Part shown: positions 1 through 12,100 of the stretch, piece after piece
How the letters are laid out: each line of letters begins with the position of its first letter
Position numbering within the stretch: position 1 is the stretch's first letter
Source: Varroa destructor
Lineage: Eukaryota; Arthropoda; Arachnida; Mesostigmata; Varroidae
Direction of reading: 5' to 3'
DNA length: 64,000 nucleotides
Assembly (NCBI RefSeq): GCF_002443255.2
Contig: NW_019211455.1
Location: forward strand, 36,113,472-36,177,471
The notes under the pieces: generated by a model
Database searches by the model: none
Seen by the model: the letters and a program-made list of their open reading frames with translations, nothing else
Told to the model about the DNA's origin: nothing
Program-made: the position numbers and the translations under genes

Positions 1-209
1 TTGAGGTAGTACATTTAAGAAGTAACACCCCTTAATAACCTCGATACTATGAACTGTTTCCGTTTATAATAGTGATTTCTTTTTTTGCGGTTGAAGAAAA
101 CTGCGTTTTCCTTTAAGAACGACGTATAGAGACCGATTTAACATCCCATTAAAAAGATCTGCATCCTTTATTTTCGTTCATAGACGTATTTGCAACGCGG
201 TTTTTACAG

Positions 210-1857
210 ACACAACGAATTATTCGAGATTCGGATCGATGCCCTAGTAACGAAATGGAGCGGTTCGTTAGAGGTTGGAGTAACTAGTCATAGTCCAGAA
301 CAACTCGACTTTCCCGAAACAATGACTTGTATGAGGTTTGTAAATTGTTATTATTAATGCTAGCAGTTCAAAAAATACAGCAGTTGCTTCCTTGAAATGC
401 ACGCAAAGTTGACTTAAAGCGACATATTTAGTTAGTAAAAGGTAATATTTATGAGTATAAAATCATATTTATAGTTTTATCCACTATCAATATAGAAATA
501 GTTATTTGAAAATTCGCTTCTAATCATATGGTTACTGAAATATACGTGTTTCAAATTTTCTTTCAAGATTTTTACAATTTAAGGAACAGTCAGAAAGCAA
601 AGGTTTGTAAAAGACATTTTAGTATTCGCAATTTGGTAATAAAGTTTTGTTTTCCAAACGTAAAGCCAATGCATATGTCAAGCTGCATATCAATACAAGA
701 TCTAATTTCGCACAAATAGCTCTGATTGTTTCTTAATTTTTAGTATCTCTGTTACATCGGAAGCAAAAAAAAAATCGTAGTCAACATGGGAGGTATGCGA
801 TAGGATAATGCAGTTAATTCTATCTCAAAAATGTTTATAACATGCACTGGTTACAGATCTGGAACCATAATGATGAACGGTCTAGGTATTCTAGTTAATG
901 GAATGACAACGAAGACCGCGTACGCATCAACTGATCTTGATCATTTACGGGTAAATATATGTACACTGAGTTTAAAATTGAGTAGTAAAAATTATTACTA
1001 TTATCATTGCTCTTCTGTACTGAACTTATATTGAATGCAAAATATTTTTCGTAGTAACAACCCGAATAAAGAAACGTCTACATGCGAGTTCTAGACAGTT
1101 TATTACTGATCCTATTAGATAGCTTTGTCCACGCCATTCTTTAACTTTTTTAATACTTTTCCTTTAATACGTTTTATTTTTTTTAATTAAGTGTGGTAAG
1201 GGACAGATCAAAGAAGTTTTCTGGGAAATTGTCTTTTGTTGCATGAATTTTTATTAGGCCACCTTTATAGCTCAAATCTTTTTATTTTTGCCCAACATAT
1301 TTTAAAAGCTTTTTCATGCTAGAGAAACTATAAATACAAAAAAAAATATTAATCGTACCTATTGGCCTACATTTATAGCTTAGCCAGAGTTTTACAAAGT
1401 TTCACTATATTTTTTTCTGAAGGCATGTGTCATCGGCCTGTTAGAATTCCAAAAGTATTTTATTAAATCTAACTTTTCACTATTTGATGTTTCTACAGTC
1501 CATTGAGTGTATATAGTTTTTTCTTGCCGCTTTTTAGCTCTTCACTGATAAACCTTACTAACGTATTCTTTCTAAAGCAATTATTTTCCAACACCACACA
1601 TTAGCCACTAGTAACTCAAAGCTTGCACTAGCTATTTACCTAATACAAAATATGGCCACTACGAACAGGTGGGTGACAGGGTCGGTGTTGTGTGGCGTTC
1701 TGGAGGGCATGTGCACTTTGTGATCAACGGAGTTGATCAGGGGGTTGCAGCGACGGATGTTCCGGAGGGAGTTTATGGCGTAGTTGATTTATACGGCCGG
1801 TCAGCCCAAGTATCTATTGTAGTACAACTAGCACAACAGCAACAACAGACAGATGAG
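210..1857 (+). other. NEURL4: NEURL4 NHR domain A (probably NHR2), C-terminal part
   Basis: Exons 210-335, 857-950 and 1669-1857. The first exon reads [20 protein letters not shown], the mid-domain strand of an NHR. The next gives [15 protein letters not shown], the third [20 protein letters not shown] and the closing [16 protein letters not shown]. The N-terminal third of the domain must sit in an exon left of the window, because the first exon opens inside a codon (phase 2) and nothing like it lies in bases 1-209. A short poly-Gln tract follows the domain. Confidence 0.9.
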
Positions 1858-4800
1858 GTGAGTCGCTCAGTAATATTGATTTTTAGGTAAGGATTTTTCT
1901 ATAATACATAAAATATAAAGCACATAAGTGTATATGAGCGCACACGCAACCTTAACTGCAGATGAATTTTGTCACTGAGCTACAAACGAAACTATGTCGT
2001 TAAGTACCTTGAATGAATTGATGAAAATAACTGCATTCACGGGGATAACTGACACAAAATTGATATTTCGAAAAAATCAGCCTTTCCCATTTTTATCATG
2101 TAGTTTGCCGTATGCTGTTTTGTCGAAATAAACGATTGAATGTGTCTGAAAAATATCTCTGCTGTTAAATTTCTTATTTATATTGTTTTCAAGCTGCCCA
2201 GTTATGGGAATATGCAAGATCACGACGAAGTTTATCTTGAAATAGCAAAATAACCTTCAAGGATGAATAATTAACGGTTATTTTCGGTAGAAGAACGGGG
2301 TAATCAATGTAGAGGAATAAGACAAGTGGTGCAGTGTAACGGAATGAGAAGAGAACGGAATGGCGACAAAATAATTGCGACAAGCTTGGACTCAAAGTAA
2401 TTTAGTTTGAGTTCCCTTTTAGTGGGTTGAGAGTACCAGACAAAAGCGTTAGGTAGCCTTTTCGCACATCTAGCGCGAGGGTGGATTATGATATATTAGC
2501 AAGTGCTTGAGTTTGGGTAAGCATGACAATCAAAATGTGTGCATGTGTTGTGGGCTTCACTATCACACAAACACAAAGTCAGCTGCTAAAAACTAATACT
2601 ATTCATCGTGCCATCTCTTCTGGCTTGCAGGATCAGGATGACGACCAGCAAGCAATGGGATGGAACTCTAAGGATCGATTGCAATGGTTTCAACGGCCAC
2701 TATGTTTTGCGGCCACTGATTCCGTAGCATTTTCTACTGACTTGAGAACTGCCCTTTTTGTGTATGTATATGAGGGAAGAAGTAGGCTTACGGAAAACTG
2801 CGATATAGGTATATAGTTAAGGAAAATAAGGCGCAGTTAGAAAAAATATCAGTTTGCAGTTTAAGCGACAATTCAGCAATTTGTGTCAACGGTATATCGA
2901 TGTTTATGTAGCTGGAAATTTATTTTCGCCAATTGTTGGTTAACGTCTCACCCAGCTATCCTAAGCCTATGATGCTCAATGCATGCAAATTTTCATATTT
3001 AAGAGGAATTTCAATTTGTATGCAGCATAGCTACTCGACCGCAGATGCCACGTCTGTTCTTTCCAAAACATTTTATTTGAATATTTCTTTCTAACGTTTA
3101 AAAAGATATGATATTTTGTTAGATGATAGCTTGTTATTAAACAATAGATTCATATATGACATCTACCTGCACATATCGTTTATTATATGATAATACAGGA
3201 GCAGCGGCTCTGTACAGTCCGCAACTTTGCTGTCAGAGCGATCACTTCGAATTGGAGAGGCGTTTCTTGTCCGTTTGAGGGCGTTGCCGCTAGGAGCACA
3301 CGTTTCCATTGGTGTTGCAATGCGTGTTCCATCGACAACGGAGAGTAGCGTCTCTCATGAAAGCGGACTATGGTTTTTTCCCTCGAGAGGACTGACACTC
3401 GATGGGCAACTTTTCGACAAGAACTATGGCCGTGACGTAGCCACTCAACTTAAGGTTATTTGCGTATTTTCTCTAATTTCATGATGTTACGTACTGGAAC
3501 CCCCCAAAGTTCAAGTCGCATTTTACCAAGTTCCCGAGTTAAATTATAGTTCACGGCTACTAATGTGTTCGTCAGTATATTATTGTATTATCTGCTATTT
3601 TTTTTTAAGTGCGATTGTTGTCGTTAAAACTGGCTTGTAGAAGGGAGATCGGGTTGGTGTATTCGTAGCTCGGGATACGTCGGTTCATTTTTGTGTCAAC
3701 GACCGGGACTTAGGCGTTGCACTGCAGCTTGCCCCACTGCCGCTTTGGGGAGTCGGTTCTATGCTACTCAGTGGACCAGCACCTCAGACATGTGTCGTTA
3801 GTCTTGTTCAGCCAGAAAGACGTGAGTTGTCATCTTAGGCTTCAAGCTGAAAACAACTGTTTTCAGCTTGAAGCCTATATAGTATATACAAAGTATAATT
3901 TTTAAAAAACCTTCAGCCTTTTGATTGTTGCGATTGGTCTCGAATACATTTACCACTCGAGACGGTAGATTAATATTACCTTCAACCTAAATTGGTTATA
4001 AACGTTATAAATGTTGCAGCGTTAATCGAAGACTTTCGATCGGACCTCCTTCGTCTTCATACGACTCGTCATGGTGCAAAAGCTCTAGTGCTTAACTCGG
4101 GCTTAACGGCTGTTCGTGTAGATCCCTACAAGGACTTCAATTTAGCCATTGTTACTTCGGATCGGCCACTTTATGATAACGAGATTTTCGAGGTCGTTGT
4201 CGAGGAAATGGAAGGTCGATGGAAAGGTCAATAAGTGGTCGAAGGTCAAACCACTAGACTTTGTATTTTATATTATCAGAAATTACTACAGAACTTGATT
4301 CAGTTCTTCTACAGATACATGCATTTTCATATTTAGCTGGTTGACTACCCGTAAGGCTATATACAACGACCTAAAAAAAATAAAGAGAGCTTAATAGCTA
4401 AAATTGTTTTTATTGTTGTAAATAACAATTTATGTATCCTTTATTATTTAAATTTGAATTCAATATCTCATCCGTGCCTTATTTACTTTTGGAAGGTTCC
4501 TTAGAGGTAGGCGTAACGTCGGTTCCGCCTGAGCAAATGAAGTTCCTGCCAACTGCAAAAGATGCTCGACCTGATACCTGGATGCTCTCAGGCTCTACTA
4601 TGATGTGTGCAGGATCATCTACTAGTGTCGACTATGCGTATGATTTAAATCTCGTCCGTGTTGGCTCACGGGTGGGCGTACAGAGAAAAGACGATGGCTC
4701 ATTACATTATTTTATTGGTAAGTATGTGATTCTTCTCGATAAATTTTTTTGCTCAGACCTATGATTCCCGAAATATTTGAACACTACATATATACATTCA

Positions 4801-5597
4801 AGGGCTAAACTGTGATACTTTAAGTAAACCGCGAATATGTTTCCTACAAATGATCAGTTATGAGCGAGTAAGATAATTAAGAACGGTACCGTATTTAATT
4901 CTCGACACGAGCGCCATAAACTGAAGGCAACAACCGTATGCTTGAATCTCTACATCCACCTTAACTGCGGGTTCTTTTTTGTATCTGTGCTTTGTTGGCA
5001 ACGTTGCATTTTAGACGGTCATGATATGGGAGAGGCGTGTAGCGGAATGCCTTCTACATTGTGGGCCGTAATCGATATGTACGGCCAATGCGCACGTGTT
5101 AGCGTTGTATATGCCGCACAGAGCATTGATCAGCAAGTTCAAAGTTCAGGATTATCATGCGGCCTGACACACGCTTGCATGTCGTTCAGTCAACAAGCTC
5201 GAACAGGTGTGTGTGCTCTGTGCCTTCTAAAAAAGGCTTCTAGAATGAACTGGTCGCTTTATTCGACTTCGTAAAACAGTTGTTGTCTATAAGCTCAAGT
5301 GTTATGGTGTTAAAAGGCTTATTTCAAAACAAGCCACTTTGCTTCAGGGGAACTCAATTAGCTTTAGAAAAGGGTCAGTGTACATTTGTCATTTATTGTT
5401 CTTTTTTTATTTTACCGAGAATAAAGCTCATTTGCATAATGAGGAAACGTTTCGCTTTTAGTAGTTGTAAATTATCGGGACCGTAATGCCTCAGTGAGTG
5501 TAATGTCAGTAATGTCTTTTCAAAGGTAGAATTCCTACACGATTGTGTAGACACTTAGCTATAGTAGATTTTTGCAATAAAAACGTGTGGACTACTT

Positions 5598-5654
<57 letters not shown>

Positions 5655-6108
5655 TAACGAGTACACTCGTACAGTTTAAACGAAGCTAGCCTATGCGAGT
5701 GTGCCACATCTAAATACTTTGCGGAATGTTGGTAATGTATGGTTATAATCGTTCGTTCGCTCAACGCATTTCATTTTAGGCGGCGGGAGTACCAGCCATC
5801 AGTTAAACAAATCGTGCGGCCACAATGTAGTTCTTCGTAATGATGGTCGTTCAGCATGCCGTACCTTAGGTTTTAACAATGGCCTACTCTTTAGCTGTGG
5901 ACCACTCGACCTAGAGGAACTGTTTGAAGTCCAAATCGAACAGGTAAGCTCCGTAGTTAATATATAGCTAGATATACAAGCAAAGGACAATGTTTATGAA
6001 TACATATATATATATATATATATATTATAAGTTGCATTCGCGATTTAGACTATTCACAAACATTGTACTTTGCTTGTATCCCTCTCTCTCTCTCTCTCTC
6101 TCTGTCTG

Positions 6109-6150
<42 letters not shown>

Positions 6151-9100
6151 CAGCTACTATAGTCTTAAATTAGTGGTAAAAGTATCATTAATAAGAAAAA
6201 AGTCTAATCTTTATTTTCAGATTCACGCTAATATGTTGACAGCAAATGTGATCGTTGGTTTAACAACGTACGACCCGCAGGGCGGGCCCGTAAATTATCG
6301 CTCGTTCCAGGAACTTCTTGCAGACACTCGCTATATCACCTGTCTTGTTGTTGGAAGGAAGGTTTGTGCTTTTTCTTATTTCTCTCTTGCCAATAAGAGT
6401 TTGCGAAGTGTTGAACATTATAGATACCCTTCTAACCAGTGACAAAAGATATTTATATATATAATGATTTTTTTGTATCTTTACTGTGCAATCTGGTCAT
6501 TTTTTGGACGCAGGTATATTCAAATACTACTCTAGTCAAAGATAATTATGGCTCACCCGCACTTGCACGAGCTACTGGAGGCGAGAGGGTTGGTGTAGAG
6601 CATTGTTCGGACGGTAAGACCCTACCTATTTTTTTTCTGTGAATCTCTAGTGCTAAATATTGTATAGTTATGCACAGTAGGAAAAGTGGGGCTGACATTA
6701 GCAGTGATTTAATTCACTGTCTTGTTTCAAGATCAGTGACGGCTAAAACATTTTGATTGCTTAAATAGACACAGGTAACACAGCCCGTAATCTTAACTTA
6801 CAAACATCTTGAACAGAAGTATTTGCTAGAGTTTATAGTATCGTTACAGATGTAATGATTTCTTCAAATTTTACTTATCGTGTTAGCCAGATTAAATTTT
6901 TTTAAAGTAGCATTCCTTACATTCTATCAGTTTGTTTGCGGAGGCGCAGAAATTGGCAATATTCTTCAAGATGAACATTTGAGTCGCGTAACTTTACCTA
7001 AAAATGGTTTTCCTGTTATGCGAATCGAAGAAAACAGCAAACTTACGCGAGGTCCGTAAGTATGTTGCAACTGTAGTTCAGAAATTTAATACTGATGCAG
7101 TATTTTAATTTATGAAACCTTTGAATGAGTCACTTAAATAATTGTATACTTTTGTACCGAATATAGCGTTCTTCAACTACAGCCTGTTGTAGAAATTCAT
7201 TTCGACGTCAAGTTTGAAACCATACAAACAAAAGCATAGATACCAAGGCGATTCGTGTTTTACGAAAATGTATTGAATTATTTCCAACAAAACTGCGTTC
7301 TTCAATATGAACGTAGATTTTGACTAAGATTTTGTGTTAAAGAAATCACAAAATAATTTGATTTTCTATAATGAGAAGCTGCGTGTGGGGTGAGATATGC
7401 TATGTTAAATGCTTTTCTGGCCTAATATTATGTCAATAGGAACCATGCACGTGTATGTAAATGGGGAGGATCAGAACGTAGCAACGCAAAATCTTCCGCG
7501 TGCAATGTTAGCTGTCTTCGATCTCTTTGGCGCTATCGAGAGCGTCTCACTTTGCTCAAGCGCCTTCGTTCCCAGTCGACATACGCCCAGCTGTTATGAG
7601 GTATTTCAAATGGTCATTAGTACCTTAACAGTATCACATACAAAAAATGGTTTATTGCCTGTATAATTAATTTGCAATTTTATGAATCAGGAATTTGAAC
7701 AAATCTATGTTCTAACTATCCTCTAAGTACTACGACCTGAAAAAAAAGCACGCCACAACCGAGACTCGAACTTTGTATGCTTGTCGAACTAGTGCTACAA
7801 CCATCAAACCATTTTGCGCAGCTTTAACTTTTCAAAATGTATGCATTTTTTTCTAAAGTGTACTAATGCTAATTATAATGGCTTCGTTTATTTTTACACA
7901 TTAGGCGCTGCCCGTTTCTGTTTGTGGTACGGTAGTGAATCGCTTCCTTGAGTCGCTCATAGGTTCAAATATTCAGCTGGCGGCTGGTGGGACCTCTGCC
8001 AAAAGGGTTGCCTCATTTAACGACGCAATCGTAATGTCAGCTCAACCTTTAGCTGTAAGTTCTCGACATTGCCCTTAATATTTGTCATCCGGTATAATAA
8101 TTGTGAGAGAATCAGCGTTATATATAAATAGCTAATATTAGTCACAAAAATAGGTTTACGAAAACTCTCATTGCAAGAGCTAGCAAATTTCTTTAGCGGT
8201 ACCCTAGCATGCCTAGACGGAGTCTTGCCAATAACTCATTTTGTTCTTTGGTTGGATTTTAAAACTTGAGAAAAATATAGCAAAAAGTAGAAGTGTGCAT
8301 TTTTTTGCCGATTATTTTAGGCCATGTGGTTTTGTTACATTCGAGATACGAATCTCCTTAAGTTGGGTTTCGCAAAAGTGCCTTCCTCAACCGATAGTGT
8401 ATAGAAGACAGTGTTTACAGAAGATCTTCACTGCGTTAATAGTTATACCTCGTATGTACATACAAAAATGTAGTGCATTAGATCTAAGTGCTGAGTGTGC
8501 GCGCATCATCTTAAGGTAATGATGTAGCTGTAGGTCTCGATCTATGAACCATACGAATATATTCGAATCACTTATTTTGTTCTGCAATACTCCGTTATCC
8601 TACTTTAGAGTTAGATATCTCAAAAATCACCGTACTTTTTTCGGTCGATCGTAGTTCGAATCGATTTGTACTATTATATTTGTTGTTGTAAGGAGTGATG
8701 GCCACGCGGTCTAAGAAAATATGTTAATGCTGTTGAAGGAGTTCATCTATCGAGATTGAGTGGATTTTGTGCAGAGTCTGTCTACGCTATAATATGAATT
8801 AATAACAATAATCCACCTCGTCCCATAAAAATGGCAGAATTACAGGGGTAAGGCGGTTTTTGCGTGGAGGATAACTAAGCACTTATAAAGCATTACTGAT
8901 TATTCGTTTACTTTTGTTGCTGCACTGTTGTAGTGAGACATCTAAATTTTATTGGATTTTTTCTATACTGGAACAAAGGTGCATCTTACTTTAGTTTTTA
9001 AACAATACGCTCGAATCGTTATATATGAATTTCTGTGCCCAATTCTGCTTTTTTTAGATTAAAATTATGTGTATTCACATATAAAAACGATAATTATTGT

Positions 9101-12100
9101 GATCACAAACACGATTGAAATATTATGATCTTTAGGATCTAATATATATATCATAAATGTATTATCTTTTAGAGCACCTCAATGACTTACTAAAATTTTA
9201 AGTTCTATTTTGATATATAATTTTGATCTATATTACTTGTAGGTGGATCAGGCATTTTCAGTGCGTGTGTCTCGTTTAAGCTCCGCAAAATGGGAGTCTT
9301 CCATGTGTATTGGAATTCTAGGTGAAATACCTTTGATACTTCCATCTTCAGCGCTGGAATTTACGAAACTCTGTTGGCTCATTATAGGTAAATCTGTTTA
9401 CGTCAATGGTAGAAAGGTAAGTCGATATTATCCACACTCTATATTATTGTTATTACAGATATTCTCTACCTCAAAAATTTATATATCATTAATATTATTA
9501 TCAAATTCATTAATAAAAAAAGGTTTGTTTTTTACAGCATCGGGCATCGAGGCGCACTTAAAAAGCCATAGTATGATATATATATATAAGCAGATATTTT
9601 TATTTTTAACATATAATATCTTCCTATCAATATTATATCAGTTATTTCGGGGCGCAAAATTTAGCAAATTTGCATATGTTGTGATTTGTGAAAGTATGGT
9701 CGACCATCTTTATTTTTAGTATCTAAGTACCCTCATTATCATCGTAACTATATTATTAATTATAGCATATTCTATATCGCCGTAGTTTTGGTAGTTTCAT
9801 GTTCTGTATGTAAAAAATGGTGTACCAAGCCGACGTAACAGTAATTGTGACTGTCAATTCAGAAAATCCAATTTAATGAAACCGATTTTCAAACTTCAAA
9901 AAGTTGTGTGTAAAAAGAAATCAGGAAAACGTACTTGTATCGTCTAATTTTTCAAATGGTGGTATTAGCTCGCCCTATTGATACGCGAGCAGCGTTTAAA
10001 GTTGTATATTTTATATATATTTTTTATAATTTAATCTTGTTTAAAACGAAGGTAAAAGACAATTACGGGCCAAATCTCGACCATCTAAAGGAACAGTCGA
10101 CTGTCGGAGTTTTAGTTGACTCATCTCGTCAGATGCATCTCCTTGTTAATGGAATTGACCAAGGCATTGCGTGTGGAAATGTCTTTGCATCGCGCTGCTT
10201 TGCTCTCTGTGATCTCTACGGCCGGTGTGAGAAACTAGAGGTTCTCCAGGATAATGAGCCTATAGGTGATCCGCTGGAGGACACAGCAATCGAGGCTTTG
10301 GAGAAGGCTCACCTTGATGATAATCAGGGTCGAAAAGAAAATTTACAGGTTTGTAATTATAAAAATATAGTCAACACCACTTTCTATTCAGAAGAACCGT
10401 ATTTTTAACTAGAATATGTTCGATTTATACTTTGTTGACATGTAGTAGAAGGTAGATGAAAATTTACTTAACGGTATCGTTGAAAACAACTTGGTCTGAA
10501 ATGGGCTTATTAAAACACATTACTTTTAACTCACGTAGCTCTACGAAATGGAATTATATGTGCCATTAATGATGCACAAGTGCAAAGAGGGTGAGAGGGA
10601 AACGCTCTTCTTCTTTGGAAAAGCGGTGTTTATGGGTAAAGGACAAAGTGTGAAAGTGTTCGAATAGCTTTAGCACTAGCACGTTCATGTCACCCTAACC
10701 CGTATAACCCGCAAGATGAGCATCTAATATTACTTAACGTTATGACTTTTGTAAAATGCAATTTGCTGTCAATTTGCTTTTGAAAATATAGCTTTGGAAT
10801 CGGCTGAACTACGCTGTGCCAACGAGCTGGGATTTTGCTTAATCATTAGTAAGTGAAAGCTCGATGGAATGCGAAAAAAGTATATAGTTGTTCCATGAAG
10901 TTCCACCTTTTGATATTCAGTTAAAGAAAAGCATCCAATAATGTGAATCGCGCTGAACTTCTAATCCACGTGCATCTAAAACATTCTGGAAGCCCGATTA
11001 ACGCTTATTTCTTAAAAAAGATTGAAATGTCTTACCTTCCACTGTATAGAACAGAGGTTTTTAGTATGGAGGACACATAGCAAGCTCGGCAGAGTCTCAG
11101 ATTGATATATCCATTCTCTCTCAGGAGACGTTTAGAAATTACCTAATGACATTGAAACACATTCTTAGATGTAAGACGTGTCATTGATACAGAAAAATAT
11201 TATACAGCCGCAAATGAAACGTTGACGGCTTATTTAATGTTTTAATATACTACTCAAAATTCTATATTCATTACATTTTTTTTGTTTTTACTTATCAAGG
11301 ATTAAAATGGAAACGTCTAGCTCTCTGCTTAGGCCTTACGGCGATGGCGTTGTTATTCAAACAGGCAATCGCAAAACGCCTGCACATAAATGTATGGAAG
11401 ATGAGTTAAATTTGAGGTCCGTTTTCAGTAACACTTCTATAAACATTGCTGTTAAGATAAATCTGTTAAAATTTTTCTATACCTTCCTTGTGAACTTTTT
11501 AACTTAAACTAACCCTTCGTTATAAAATCAATTGGAATGCGAGACACTTGAAAACATTTAGAAAAACGCTGCTTTATATTTTTTCGTTAAACATAAGAAG
11601 AGTAATTTGATGCAGCCGGAATGGAATAGAGCGTTGAATACGGTTTCTGATGATACATGCCAAATATGGATTAAAATAGAGTAAGACTAATAGTTATGTC
11701 GGAAAATATCAACCGCAGAAAGAAATATGATTTTTTTTAACCTGAAGTATTAAACGACTTTGCATTCCCTTTCAAAACAAATGTTAGTAAACTGTATTGG
11801 CAGTTATTTTTTGTAATGTTATTAATGACTATTTATTGGAGTTTAATCAGAAGGATAGTTTCAATATCTTATATTTCTCGTTTTTATCTGTTTTGTTTTG
11901 TTCTCTTTTAGGAGCCTCGACCTGTACAGATCGACAGGACGCGTTTGGCGTTAGCGGCCTGCCCAAACCATCAGGTAGCCATATACTTTCTTCGTTATGT
12001 GCTGTGTCTCCCGTGGCATCTTGTCGATGGTCAAAGATGTTCGTGTGACACTTGTTTGCTTCAAGGAAATGTAAAAGGAAAGATGATGAAGAAGTGCTCT

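Larger units (their letters stand above)
5780..7600 (+). other. NEURL4: NEURL4 NHR domain D
   Basis: Exons 5780-5943, 6221-6361, 6514-6613 and 7440-7600. Blocks seen: [65 protein letters not shown] then, across the 6613/7440 junction, [19 protein letters not shown], and [16 protein letters not shown]. The 6613/7440 splice restores the standard VGVE-CSDGTMH-YVNGEDQ motif exactly. The introns carry (TA)n and (CT)n microsatellites and the unexplained exon-like block at 6931-7059. Confidence 0.92.

Noticed and set aside
1..209. Search for the missing first part of NHR domain A
   Set aside because: No frame here reads like the NHR start, so the exon must lie upstream of the window.
5990..6442. 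150-codon open frame on the + strand
   Set aside because: It is held open by (TA)n and (CT)n microsatellites; only its end overlaps the real NEURL4 exon 6221-6361, which is in this frame by coincidence.
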